This document shows positions 31,963 to 49,316 of a stretch of DNA of 64,000 nt, piece after piece. Location of the stretch: the NCBI RefSeq assembly GCF_027942865.1, contig NC_134509.1, forward strand, positions 23,990,697-24,054,696. Reading direction: 5' to 3'. This DNA is from Odontesthes bonariensis (lineage: Eukaryota > Chordata > Actinopteri > Atheriniformes > Atherinopsidae). Position 1 is the stretch's first letter, and every line of letters starts with the position of its first letter. A program made the position numbers and the translations under genes. The notes under the pieces are model-generated. The model did not search any database. It saw nothing but the letters and a program-made list of their open reading frames with translations, and was not told where the DNA came from.

Positions 31963-32223
31963 TTAAAAGTGGTTGTCAATAGAGGTTCTGTGGCTCACCT
32001 TGTGATAGGCGCCTAATTGTGATAGTTTCAGCGGAGTGGTGAGTGTGATTTGTGCACTACTTACGCATTCAGGCGGTTCAGCAATGGTTTGCCACGCTTG
32101 CTCTCTTAGTTTTTTAACTGTGGCAGTATTTCCTTTTTGTTTTATTTTCTCCTTCACCTCTTCATAGGTTTCCATTAATAATTCTTGCTCCGCTGGGGAG
32201 AAATACGCCGCCCTTGTTGCCAT
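31963..32223 (-). pseudogene. Harbinger Myb/SANT-like DNA-binding protein, N-terminal part
   Basis: The frame starts MATRAAYFSPAEQELLMETY and continues with EEVKEKIKQKGNTATVKKLR and EQAWQTIA. This is the trihelix/Myb-SANT-like domain of the second protein of Harbinger elements (related to NAIF1/MSANTD). After about residue 50 the match to the family fades, so the C-terminal part is lost or lies past a splice site. In active relatives this partner helps the transposase enter the nucleus and bind DNA. Confidence 0.7.
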
Positions 32224-32769
32224 GGTGAATCAGTGAATCTATGATCGATCGTGGGGTCTATTTAAGCAAGCCGTGTGCAGCACTTATCCGGGATCGGTTT
32301 CACTGGCTTAATGAATCCGTGTCTGCTCATCCTGGCTTGGCCTTTGTGCAACCAACTAAGCCTGGGCGCCCATGTTTTGGATTCCTTGAACCTGACTAAG
32401 TAATTCATCCTGGATGTCTAAATCCTACTTTTGTGCAACGGGCCCCAGATCAGGGCGGAACAAAATTAAAACAAAGGAGCATATATACTGTGGGGAACTA
32501 ACGAGTGGCTGCAGCTGTGACTGACTGACAACAAACAAGATGATTGAAGAGCTGAGGACCAAACAGGGGAACTGAGGTCAAGTAGGGGTAATGAAAAGAA
32601 ACAAGAATCTAAACACTGAGGACTGGAACTAAAACAGAGTACAATGGATAAGCACAAACAAAATTCCAACCAAGAACAAAGAACAGAGAGTAAACAAAGA
32701 CTCTGAAAATGATTAAACCAAAGAACAAGACTAAGAACCCAAAGGACCGAACATCCACGGACCATGACA

Positions 32770-35673
32770 GTTAAAAGCTGATATGTCTGGTTGTAAATGC
32801 TGTGATTGACCATTCTGCACCCATTAAGCCTGTGATGACCGTGATTACATTTTCTTAGTTTTTGTTGTTTTAACTTGTGTTGTTATATATTTCCCATGCA
32901 TATGTTTGTTTCTCTTTCTTGCTGTGACCTCAGATGCTGCTTCTCCTGGAAAAGAAAGCACACTCTTGGAAAACAGATTTAAATTCTTAACAGCTTTTAT
33001 TTGCTGTTTAAATTAATGAATGAATGGATGAATGGATAAATAAAAGTAGGCAAAGTCAAAGGGAGGAGGTTGACGTAAGGTATGTTTTCTGACAGTTTTT
33101 GCTGCTAGGATACACACCATTCCCCACCATCTTTATTGCGGTCCTTTATTGTGTTGGGACATTAGATTATTCCTTCATTTGGACCGTGCCCTAAACTTCA
33201 TTTGCTCCATAACATCAAGTGTTTCTGTGCAGCGTGTCTATGCAATAGAGTTGACACTTTGAACCACCACTTGCTCAGTAGTGGTTTATGTTTGTGTTGT
33301 TAATCTAATGATTGTGTATGGGGCTCCCAGTAGGCTGCTCTGCGGTACATCAGCTCCTTGTGAAGCCACAGAAAAGCATGAGATTATGGGCAGGGCTCAG
33401 ATCTCACACGATGACGGTAAAGCACAGCTACAGGCTCCGTATGCAGCTCAGCTGCAGGGACAACGACACACGGGGAGGTCGTCTGTGAAAATTTGTCTAC
33501 ATTTGCAGCAATCCCACACTGGAAGTTTGTGAGGTAGTTATGAAAGAAGAGGCCACATGTGTAACAGAGGCCTAGCCGCTCCAATAAAGTTTCACTTGCT
33601 TAATGATGACGCATCAACACACAGTCTGCTGTTTACTCATCAGTTATAGAACATAAGAAAAGGTTTGTGCTGATCTAAAAATGCAAGTACCTTTTAAATG
33701 AATAAGACAGGTTTATAGCCGTCAGATCACATGATCAAACCCCATGTCTTTTGTCTTGCAATTAGAAGAAAAATCAAATGACCAAAGATAACTTTACAAA
33801 GATAAGATTCTGAAATTAAGATCAAAACTATCATTAAATCATTCCACTTCTTCGGTTTTATTTTACACTTTGATGTCATTGTTAAGTTTTTTTGGGCAAA
33901 TTATACCCAAACAAATGCTGCATCATCATTAAAGACGACAACAAAGAGGGAAACAGTCTCATTGAAGGTAAGCAAGACTTTTCTCAAAAACTGAAATCTT
34001 GTGTTGTTTTGTCATGGGAACCCTCAAAAGAAATAAAAGCATTTTCCTCTGCTTTACTCAGCACTGTGCGCTCTCTTTCTGACAGATAACAACTTAGATG
34101 AATCATTCAGAACGCTGAATTAACTGATCCCGCTGCACAAAAATATCTTTGGAAACAGGGAATCTCATGATGAACATGAATTCCTCAGCACTCATTTAAA
34201 ACCACAGATTTTAAAAGAAGATGCAGTGATGCCTCCTCTGCGGTTGCAGCACTTCAATTAGCTCTCAAAGAGCTACGTGGCACAACTACAGAGCGGCTAT
34301 GTCGCTCCGGGCCAACGAACTGCGACGAAAGCAGCTTTCTCACACAAGCTAATTTGATGTTTGACTGAATTCAACTCAGTCATTCTGGTTAAATAATTGA
34401 CCCTAGGTACCATTATGTTTTAAGCATTTAGGTTCAGAACTATTTGATGTATTTTTGTTTCCATTTTCTCCAGTAGTCGGGTCCAAACAAGGCAAAAATT
34501 TGAAACCAAATTTGAGTTTGATATGAAGGTTAAGAACAAATAACACATTTGCAGCTCCTATTATAAGCTGGCTGGCTGAGTGTGGTGTGATTATTGGCTC
34601 AGGAAGTGAATGAGTCACAGTGCCACATGGTCTGTGGTCAGCAGGGTGAAGCCACAGAGGGGCGACTGCTTGCAGCTGCCAGAAAAGCCTCCTGACACTG
34701 AGATGTTAGTGTGCGTCTGAGTAAGCTCAAACAGGAAAGCTGAGCCAGAATCTGAGGAAGTTCAATCAGATTACACTGACATAAAGCATTTTCTTTAATC
34801 TACACTTTGACAAAGTTGTGTCAGCAATTCATTTCAGCAAAAAGTGAAAACATATCACCATAAACTTGTAATTGTGCCTTTATTTAAATCATTTATTACT
34901 AATAATAATACATCAGTACAACAAACTAAACTGTGAAGAACTGAAAAATGTTAACAGACAATTCCACAAAACAGAGGGGATGAGTTATGCAGCCTCTTGA
35001 ATATCCAATAATCTTTTTTTCTGCCAGCATAATCTTTTAAAAAGATCTATAAACCGACGTGGTGCTTGACGTGGACTTTAATTTTTGAGATTTCATTTTA
35101 GATGACCGTTTCTGTCAACTGGTTGGGACAACAGTGATGAGTGTCTCTATCAAAGCTTACACAACTTTGTTTTCAACGTTTTGCCTCAGAATACATCAAA
35201 AACCTCCATGATAATGCATCATAAGCTTTTAGGTTTTACCAGACCGAAGTCTGTCCACTGGACAAGCACAACAGCAGAGGCTCCGATTAAAAAATTATTC
35301 ATAAACATGAGTTTAAACACTGCACACCACCTGACATAATGCATTAAAAATTAAAAACTTTGCAGTGTTATTTTAAAGTGAAAACATGATTCAACCAGTC
35401 AAACAGATTTAAGTCTCAACGATGCCTTCATACAGAATACGGGGAGGGTTTGCGTCATCATGGCTCATCTTTAGAAACATTCAAATTAATCCATTTAAAG
35501 CCATACATGTGGCCCTCTGAATGACTACAGAAAACAATTCTTTCAGTAAATACATTTGAAAATCCTAAGCTTCGGTCCTTCGATACAGAGCATCCTTATG
35601 AAAGAAAGCTGTGGTATAAGCTCTGGCATGAGTCTGTCTCTGCGTGGACCGCACCGAGTACCGGTGTGTGTGT

Positions 35674-35704
<31 letters not shown>

Positions 35705-35817
35705 GTACTGGGATGCTGTGACCTAATCTAACACCGCAGGCTTCTGGGCAATGAGTGATGAGACAGACTGTAGCATGAAGGTTTAAAAAAAAAAAAAAAA
35801 AAAGTGGAGGGGATCCA
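32770..35817. other. Intergenic region between LTR and r3hcc1l
   Basis: AT-rich, no gene recognised on either strand. It has a (GT)12 run joined to an 18-G tract (35663-35705) and a poly-A run (about 35784-35803). The part nearest 35817 may belong to a long r3hcc1l 3' UTR; further TTTATT (minus AATAAA) sites occur near 34870-34895. Confidence 0.5.
35663..35705. repeat. (GT)n plus G-tract low-complexity block
   Basis: GT dinucleotides at 35663-35687 pass directly into 18 consecutive G (35688-35705). The run could form Z-DNA and G-quadruplex structures. Confidence 0.9.
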
Positions 35818-35823
35818 TTTATT
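35818..35823 (-). terminator. r3hcc1l: Candidate poly(A) signal of r3hcc1l
   Basis: AATAAA on the minus strand, 118 nt after the stop codon. More distal signals near 34870-34895 are possible. Confidence 0.45.
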
Positions 35824-35940
35824 TCACTGTGGTAGAAGGAGGGAGTGGTCAAAACGGAGAATTCGGGGAAGAAACAGAAATCTTGAGCTTCTGCTGCATC
35901 AAGTAGTCTTCAAAGAAAAGAAAAAAAAAAGTGCTTCCAT

Positions 35941-41532
<5,592 letters not shown>

Positions 41533-41893
41533 GGCAAAACAACTTGATACAACGAGAAGCATTCATTTTCATAACACTTCCTCTACATTCATTTAATTTA
41601 AAAACTAATCTTACCGGAACTAAATAGATAAACAAGAATCTTTAATAACTGAAATTGAATTATGAACAAAAAAACGTGTCGGGTAGTACATTACATACAC
41701 AAAATTTAACAGAATGGGTTAGCTACAGCTAGCTTACTTGTTTCGCTAACTAAATCTGCTCTCATTTAGCCAGTAATAATTGTTTATGCATAACACAATA
41801 CAAAATAGATTAAATTCACCATTAAATGTATTTGCATCCATGTACTTCCATTCAAACTACGTCAACCTTAGTTATTTTTTTATTTCAGCTTAC

Positions 41894-41975
41894 CCGTGTT
41901 CAGTTTGTTTAACAACAGCTTTTTGTCGCGCAACTGACGTAAGTGAACGACGGCGCACAGCATTGTGGGAGATGG
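41894..41975 (-). promoter_or_regulatory. r3hcc1l: Probable r3hcc1l 5' UTR exon and promoter with CRE-like site
   Basis: On the minus strand a good donor (ACACGG followed by gtaagc) ends an exon at 41894. Just upstream in transcription is a GC-richer block with TTACGTCA (41935-41942), a CREB/ATF-like site, and several CpGs. This suits a TATA-less first exon. The acceptor that would join it to the coding exon (near 41550-41590) is not clear. Confidence 0.4.
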
Positions 41976-42334
41976 TATCCTTTCACGGCAGTAAAGCTGA
42001 ATCACTCTAAACGAGAAGTACATTTGTGTCTTGACTTTTTTTTTTTTTTAAATGTTTTTTGGCTTTCCAAGTCAATGTCTCGAACATTGTGACATAATAA
42101 CATACGGTAGAAGTTATTCATTCTCTGACGATGGTATCTGTTTCGACAGCAATCACATGGAGGAACCTCTCGGTCTCAGGGATACACCCACATACATGAT
42201 CAGTTTACACATTGGACTACATTCTAATTATTCGGCTAGTTTCTTGCTGATTGGCTAGAATCCTCCACATTACACAAGCTGTTTCATAAATTTTTATCTA
42301 ACGAGTTGTGTAAGGTGGAATCCCTTTGCCAGAT

Positions 42335-42409
42335 TATATAAACCATCACCGTGAGGACTGACTCTATTGCGGGGAAATCCGATCGGTTGCATCTTTATTC
42401 ACTGACACG
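42335..42409 (+). promoter_or_regulatory. crtac1: crtac1 TATA promoter and first (noncoding) exon
   Basis: TATATAAA at 42335-42342 is followed about 30 bp later by a short leader that ends in a good donor (GACACG followed by gtaaga, exon end 42409). The next exon starts after the acceptor at 42938, 9 nt before the crtac1 ATG. Together these give a focused TATA promoter about 600 bp before the coding start. The intergenic distance to the r3hcc1l first exon is only about 360 bp, head to head. Confidence 0.6.
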
Positions 42410-42947
42410 GTAAGAGGGTAATAATCATCGTGATGGAGTAAAAAACTTGCGTGCGACTCTGCACAGTGGGCACATACGGTAAAGCTGGATGTTGTGCAAA
42501 CTACGGAGATCAAGTTATAGACCATTTCTTGCATCACCATTATTTCTTTATTGATAAACAGTAATATAGAAAATACAATTTGAAATTCGCATTAAAAACG
42601 ACGCTGTGTGCTCATAGTGCAGCTGCAGAAATGTTGATTTTCGTGTCATTACAAAATGTAGAAATTTGAGAGGATTGCTTTCTTACAATTGGAAAGTTAT
42701 GACATTTATTGATGGACTGATAACAAAAATAGATGCAAGCCTAAAATGATAACTGGTGCTTATCCTTTGATTTGAACTTTATTTCCTCTCCATCTTATAA
42801 CCTCACATGCCTCACAGTTTCACAAATTCTGTGTAAATTGTGATTTACTCATTTACAAAGTATCAGACCAGTTTGGCACAAGAGAGGTTGCATATTGAGC
42901 TGAGTTGCACTGACAGGTTTTCTTCTGTGTCTAATCAGGTTGCAGTC

Positions 42948-45566
42948 ATGTGGGGCTCAGGTTTGCTGCTCCTCCTGGTCACACTCTGGTATCAGTCTGA
43001 TGCCCAGAACTCTGAGCCCATGCTCAAGGTCGTCACACAGACTATGCTTCCACCTGACAGTGTGCACAATCCCACCCAACTCAACTATGGCATGGCTGTG
43101 ACAGACGTGGATGGTGATGGTGACTTGGAAGTGGTGGTGGCAGGGTGAGTGCTAAAATCGTTAAATCATGACTCATGTCATTTTTATTTTTTAATTCTAT
43201 TATTCAACACAAAACCATGCGGGTCAAACAAACATATGTGATGTTTGCTCTCAGGTACAACGGACCCAACCTGGTGCTGAAGTACGACCGCACCCAAAAC
43301 AAGCTGGTAAACATTGCTATTGATGACAGTAACTCACCGTACTATGCACTGAGGGACCGAGGAGGAAATGCTATTGGAGTTACTGCCTGTGATGTGGATG
43401 GAGATGGACGCGAGGAGATCTATTTCCTCAATACGAACAATGCCTACTCTGGTAAATATAGTATTCTCAGTAACAGGGCACAACAATGACAATTTCCTGT
43501 AAATAATTTCAGATGACTGAATGATTTCTCCTCATAAAATATGACTTTTTGTGCAGGGCGGGCAACCTACTCAGACAAGCTATTTAAGTTTCGTAATGGT
43601 CGTTATGAGGATCTGCTCGGTGATGAACTCAATATACGTCGTGGTGTTGCTAATCACATGGCAGGACGTTCAGTTGCATGTATCGACAGAAAGGTCAGTA
43701 AACCCACATTATTCATCGTTGGATTCTACACATTTCACCCTCTGTATTTTAGAAATGAATTTTCCCTCCATTAAAACTATTGCTGTTCTGCAGGGAACAG
43801 GTCGTTATGCCATCTACGTGGCCAACTACGCCCAAGGCAGCATCGGCCCCCACGTTCTCCTCGAAATGGACGAGACCGCTAGTGACTTGTCCAAGGGAGT
43901 CATTGCTCTGTCTAATGTAGCTGCTGAGGCTGGCGTCAACAAGCTCACAGGTTAGAAGTCCCGCAGAACTGAAACGTGCCATGTTGTGAAGGAATTAAAA
44001 GCACCTGAAGCCTTTACGGTCGTCATGCCTTTCAGGTGGTCGTGGTGTGGTTGTCGGACCAATCCTGAACCAAGCGAAGTCTGACGTGTTCTGCGACAAT
44101 GAGAACGGACCCAACTTCCTGTTTAAGAATAAAGGAGATGGGACTTTTGTGGACATGGCACGACAGGCAGGTGGGAAAAAGACAGGAGAAGACAAAATCA
44201 TGTGTGATTGGAATAGAACTAACTGTGTCTCTATATTTTGTAGTAATTTGATGTATTTTAAGGTCCTAGTTTTAAGTGTCTTTAACAGTCATCTTAAAGC
44301 AACACTTTAAGATAACAAAAATACTTTTTTGGTTCTCCCTACAGTTGTGAAATGTAACACTGCTGTTGTAAAATCAAATATCCATCTATTTATCTGTTTT
44401 CCCTCTAATGACATTGTCTTGGGTTCCTTTGCAACATATTCTGGCTGCTGCTGGCCATATCATGCTGGTGCTATGAATTATTGGCAAATATAGGAGATGA
44501 GCTGTGTATGCCAGAAAAAACATTATCCAGATAATGCACTTTCTACAAAATGCGACCATTTAAGTACATTGGACTGACTTGCAGGTTGAAACCACTCTCG
44601 TGTCTGCTTTCTCAAGCATCCTGTTTGCTTGACCTATGACAAAGTTGCCACTCGTTATATGACAACCTCACAATGTCTACACCACAAGTTTTCATTTATA
44701 CATTACAGGCTTGAGTAAGAATGTGACTGGATTAATAGTATGAAGGCATTAGTCTTTCATTGCTGAATTTTATTAAAAAGAGTTATGTGGTTTCGTCATG
44801 CCCACCACAAAGGTGTGGAGGACCAGTACCAGCATGGCAGAGGAGTGGCACTAGCTGACTTCAATGGCGATGGAAAGACAGACATTGTCTATGGCAACTG
44901 GAACGGCCCACACAGACTTTACCTGCAGACCAGCGACTCTAAATTTCGGGTAAGAAAAGCGAAGAAATTGGTGTGATTAAAGGTTTTTTTTTTTTTTAAA
45001 TTTTATGAAGCATGGCTTGACGGTTGAATTTTGTCTTGTGCAGAATATTGCTACTGGGGGATTTGCTGCACCCTCGCCTATCCGCACTGTCATCGCTGCT
45101 GACTTTGATAATGACAAGGAGTTGGATGTGTTTTTTAACAATATTGCCTACAGAGGAAACGCCCCTAACAGGCTGTTTAGGTAATCTTTCAATTGTTATT
45201 TGAATACACACCCTGACAAATGGCTGTAAATGGCTGTGAATAGATTTTGACATCAGAATTTTTGAAAAGCTTGTTTTGTTTGCAGGGTTTCAAGGAGGAC
45301 TAACGCAGACCCTCTGATCCAGGAACTTAATGTGGGAGATGCTGCTGAGCCCGAGGGGAGAGGAACAGGTAGGCTGTCAGCTTCTTGATCAGGTAGCTGT
45401 AACATAAAACCTTTATTTGCGTGTTGTTTCAGTTGTTGGAGTAAAGCACTGTGTGTGTTTTGGACAGGCGGCACCGTGACAGATTTCGATGGAGACGGAA
45501 AGCTGGACCTGCTGCTGGCACATGGCGAGAGCGCCCAGCAGCCAATCTCTGTCTTCAAGGTCACAC

Positions 45567-45604
<38 letters not shown>

Positions 45605-47006
45605 ATGCATGTGTGTGTTTGTTCATAATAACTTGGCTCTCATTACTCACAACCTAACTTATCATCCTTGTTGGCAGGGCTTGTCCAACAGCTGGCTGCG
45701 AGTCATTCCTCGTACCCGGTTTGGAGCCTTCGCTCGTGGTGCCAAGGTAACGGCCTTCACCGGTCAGAGCGGTGCTCTCACTCGCATCATTGATGGAGGC
45801 TCCGGGTACCTGTGTGAGATGGAACCTGTTGCCCACTTTGGTTTAGGTGCGTTTCTTTACGTGTTAAATATACTGAGGGGAGTTATATCAACTAAACAAT
45901 AGTGTTCATTGCCACAGTTGTCATGTCAGCATATTAAAGGTCCAGTGTCTAGAATGTAGCAGCGTTTTTATTGTAGAATTTCCAGAAACCACCTCTCCTA
46001 ACTACTGTTTCTTTGACTCATAGCTTATAGATTTTAGAGAAACTCTGCAGTTAGTCAGAAAATTCGAGTCAACGTCATAACTTTGCATCACCTGGGTCTT
46101 TATACACCATAATATGTAAATAAATGCCAATATATCACAGTCAACTTCACAATCATGCAAATTACCATGATTAAAAATTCTTATTTCTTCTCATTGCCAA
46201 AATAAATAGCTTGTTCCAAGATAATAAAAAACACACAAAAAGAGTTCAAGTTATTTTGAGTTTCTGCTAATAGAAGAATAAACCAAATGTAGTGACTGCC
46301 AGCATGCAGTTCGGTTAGCTTAGAAGAAGAATTGGAATCAGTGGGAAACAGGCCTGACTTTGTGCACATGCAATCAACTTGTATTTAACTTAGAATTAGC
46401 TTTTAAAAGTGATATTTTCTACCTCCCTTTTTTCACCCATGATTCCCAGGATCGGACGAGGTAAAGGTACTGGAGGTCTCCTGGCCAGATGGCACTACCT
46501 TCACCCGAGCTCTTGTGACTGGTGAAATGAACTCTGTGGTGGAAATAGCTTATCCTAAAGAAGGGGAGGTTTCTGTACTTGCCAATGACACGCAGGTACA
46601 CAGCACGGACTCACGGCATGAATTATGAGCATTTGAATTATTCCCATCAATGTCTGTAAGTGACATCAATTGACATCACAATCTGTATCCCTCTCCTTCT
46701 GTTACACTGTTATCACACTTAATTTAGAAACTGTTTTACAACAAAAAATCTGAAAAAACTGCAATTTGCTCCATATATTTGACTTAAATAAGCTGTTTTT
46801 TATTTTTATTTGTATTTTTTTCAGTGTGGTAGTGGGTTCACTGTCAAGGAAGGTCGCTGTGCAGGTGAGTCTTTTTAAAATAAAAAGCCTGAAAGATTAA
46901 TGCAACTATTTAAGATCTATAATTAATTAGTCTTATTTTAATTTATTTTCATGATTTTACAGTATTCTGAAATTTACTTTAGTTTTATGTTTCAACAGGT
47001 ATTTGA
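42948..47006 (+). CDS. crtac1: Cartilage acidic protein 1, 13 coding exons, 547 aa
   Basis: Exons: 42948-43144, 43255-43451, 43557-43693, 43794-43950, 44036-44170, 44813-44949, 45044-45180, 45286-45368, 45468-45568, 45678-45846, 46450-46595, 46825-46864, 46999-47006. Frame is kept at every join. Secreted matrix protein with an FG-GAP/VCBS beta-propeller and a UnbV/ASPIC domain. Signal peptide is GLLLLLVTLWYQSDA. Calcium-binding loops: DVDGDGDLE, DVDGDGREE, DFNGDGKTD, DFDNDKELD, DFDGDGKLD. The ASPIC part spans NSWLRVIPRTRFGAFARGAK to SGYLCEMEPVAHFGLG, then VSWPDGTTFTRAL. The human protein goes on into a calcium-binding EGF-like domain. Here, after the conserved CGSGFTVKEGRCAG, the last exon adds one residue and stops, with AATAAA 170 nt on. 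Exon 9's donor sits in a GT microsatellite. Confidence 0.93.
45569..45600. repeat. crtac1: (GT)16 microsatellite at the crtac1 exon 9 donor
   Basis: Sixteen GT units begin immediately after exon 9 (…CACACAG at 45568), so the splice donor itself is the first unit of the microsatellite. Confidence 0.9.
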
Positions 47007-47175
47007 GGAAGGTCGCATGAAATGCCATAAAGACTTGCTGTGGTATGAAATACTGCTACAAAGAACAAGGCTTTCAATTCTTTTCTTTTCATTTGTGTTT
47101 TGGAAGAGGGGCCTTCTTGTTTTCTTTACTCTATGAGTAGTTTATTTTAACTAACTTTTCATTTTCACTACCTTA

Positions 47176-47181
47176 AATAAA
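47176..47181 (+). terminator. crtac1: crtac1 poly(A) signal
   Basis: AATAAA 170 nt after the stop codon, followed by a T/G-containing stretch. Supports 46999-47200 as the last exon. Confidence 0.65.
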
Positions 47182-49029
47182 CTTGTTTGATATCAATACG
47201 CTGGCTGAGTCAGATTATCATTTCATGGATACACATAGGTCGTATGTGTCTTCTGCACTGTGAGCTTCTGGTCTTTGCTCTCTCTTACTACCTTGTCATT
47301 TACAATGATTTAGACCGACAACAGCAGCAAAAGTAATGGAATGTATGCTGAGTTTGCTCCTAGACCTGCTGAAACAAAACCTATTAGAATTTGACTGATG
47401 CAGACTCAGTGAAAACATATCGGCAAGAATCACAGTTTTTTGCAAAAGACACAAATTGAGTTGTTCCCCTGAGCACGCTTCTTCTGCATTTCTTCGTCTT
47501 CACTCCACACGGATGATCTTGTTTTCAGTGTGGACCACTCACACTGTTTTGGTGTAATCTGATATCAGTCTGTCGATTCATCGATTCATCCACCATTTCT
47601 GTTGTTCTCTTGTTCTCTCCCTCCATCCATGCAGCATTGGCTCCATTTTACTATGGTGTTCGTTCTTCAGTCTCAACGGTCGAAGCTTCCTGTTTAAACA
47701 CATTTTCCCTACTGTGTGTCACAGTGCTGTTTGCACTGACTGATCAGAGGTGAGAGTTGCCTTCAGGGTAAAAAGGACAGTTTGTCCTCCAACATCACAC
47801 GCTTAGAACAAACATCAGCCTAAAGGATCTACGGTCAGACATATTTGACATCCTTCTTTGTGTATGTTTCCAATTTACTTTAATGGGCTGAAGTTGTTTT
47901 TGTGGTGGCGAATTGATGATGTGGTTGACCAAAGATGTTTTTTCAGCCATTCGTGTAGCATGAATGCAAATATAGGGGACTTTGCATCAACACAGTTTGT
48001 TACAACATTGTACTAATATTGCATGCAGTGAGTGTACATTATGTACAGAAAGCTTTCAGCACAGCAAAAACTTTAATTAGTCACTTATAGAAAAAAAAAA
48101 TTACAAGGAATGTGCTGATTGTGAAATTGTGGGCAGATACTGATTGTTTGATATCAGTGAAACAAAAAAAACAGTATTCCAGCTCTTCATCGCACTATCT
48201 TTGAAAGAGCGCAATTGTTTTATGCAAATGTATTTGCCAGCCTTTATTATGAGTTGTAATGTAGTGCCTAAATTTTACTTGAGCGTGTCTTACAGACTAT
48301 AATCACGTATCTTCCTCAGAAACAGAGGAATACATGACTGACATTTTTAGGTTTTTGTAGGGGTTTTTTTTATAGAAAAAGGGGGGGGGGGGGATGAAAC
48401 AGACAGAACCCTCCCTCCTCATGCCAGTGTCCTGCCAGAGCCTGCTGTGGAATTAGACTGACACCTTATGGATATGTGCTGAATCGGCAGCTGCGGGCAA
48501 ATCCTGTCAGTTTCAGGGCAAAGCGAATGTGACATCAAATAAACATCGGCGACTGCCATCAGTTTGATTTGACCCTGTTTGTTGACAAGCTAATTGCAGT
48601 CAACAAGCTGAATATGGACCAATACCAATGTCAGGCCAATATATCTGTGCATCCCTAGTAATTAGTTTTCAACACATGTCCCAATAAACCATGAATATGT
48701 TTCAGTGAACTCGTATGTTCAATACCAGAATGCTGGAATGATGCAAATACATGTTATCAATGAATCATGATTTTATTTTTATTTTTTCACCTTTGTTTTT
48801 CCTTCTATGGTAACAAAGTGTTTGCTACAGGTATAAATATCCTTGTTCCAATTTCTTGTAAATGTCTCATGGTTTTATTAAAATGTGCCCATTTATAGTA
48901 AGTGAAAGGTCAAATAAAATGTGTGAATGTTGTCTTTTTTTTTACATACACAATTTTTTATTTCACCCATTTTGACTGAAGTTACATCTTGGCAACATCC
49001 AGTTTATGGAAGGAGACCATGATTTTTTA
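47182..49029. other. Intergenic region crtac1-golga7b, proximal part
   Basis: No EGF-like exon or other gene was found on the plus strand, which supports the early end of crtac1. AT-rich, with a 13-G run at 48381-48393. Confidence 0.5.
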
Positions 49030-49316
49030 GATTAGATTAGATTTATTGGTCATGCATACACACAAAATTTATCCTCCGCTTTTAACCCATTCAGGTTGGG
49101 ACCTGTTGACACACACATTCACAGGGTCACACACTCATAGAGACAGATGCCAATCTGGGCAGCCATTCACAGCGCCCAGGGAGCATGAGGGTACGGTGCC
49201 TTGCTCAAGGGCACCTCGGCTGTGACAAAGAGTCTTTCTTGAGTGTCGAGAATCGATCCGCCAACTTTCCGGTTATTGGACGACCGACTAACCACTGAGC
49301 CACGAACCACCCCATG
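49030..49316. repeat. Teleost interspersed repeat, class unassigned
   Basis: The order of phrases (attagattagatttattggtc, ttttaacccattcaggt, cagcgcccagggagca, ggtgccttgctcaagggcac, cgactaaccactgagccac) is that of a very common fish repeat. I recall many genomic copies but not a secure family name. Confidence 0.6.

Larger units (their letters stand above)
30856..32445 (-). mobile_element. PIF/Harbinger DNA transposon, internally deleted
   Basis: Terminal inverted repeats of about 24 bp: GGGCCC(A/G)TTGCACAAAAGTAGGAT at 30856-30879 and inverted at 32422-32445, one mismatch. A 3-bp duplication CAG flanks them (30853-30855, 32446-32448). A further copy of the GTTGCACAAA core lies just inside each end (about 30932 and 32345). 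Minus-strand coding remnants of both standard Harbinger proteins are present: the HARBI1-like nuclease and a Myb/SANT-like protein, listed separately. At 1.6 kb it lacks the N-terminal half of the transposase and is presumably inactive. The near-identical ends suggest modest age. Confidence 0.85.
30683..32769 (-). mobile_element. Probable solo LTR, interrupted by a Harbinger element
   Basis: The two flanks of the Harbinger insertion (30683-30855 and 32446-32769) together form a unit of about 0.5 kb. Read on the minus strand it begins TGTCATGG and ends TTACA, and has an AAATAAAGACTGAAG polyadenylation-like block about 95 bp before its end. That is LTR architecture, probably Gypsy-like. No internal retroviral genes are present, so it would be a solo LTR. 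I could not confirm a target-site duplication, so a nonautonomous DNA element remains possible. It is older than the Harbinger insertion. Confidence 0.4.

Noticed and set aside
32466-32813. Minus-strand frame rich in Leu/Ser/Cys
   Set aside because: Lies within the probable LTR flank; composition follows short internal repeats, not a protein family.
35565-35852. Minus-strand frame with Pro/His/Thr repeats
   Set aside because: Product of the GT and G low-complexity tract.
41533-41562. Upstream in-frame ATG (MLLVVSSCFA) for r3hcc1l
   Set aside because: Looks like a hydrophobic start but lies in the leader; the ATG at 41532 has a much better context and the protein is not expected to be secreted.
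47600-49000. Search for a downstream EGF exon of crtac1
   Set aside because: No Cys-spaced EGF pattern with splice sites found on the plus strand.
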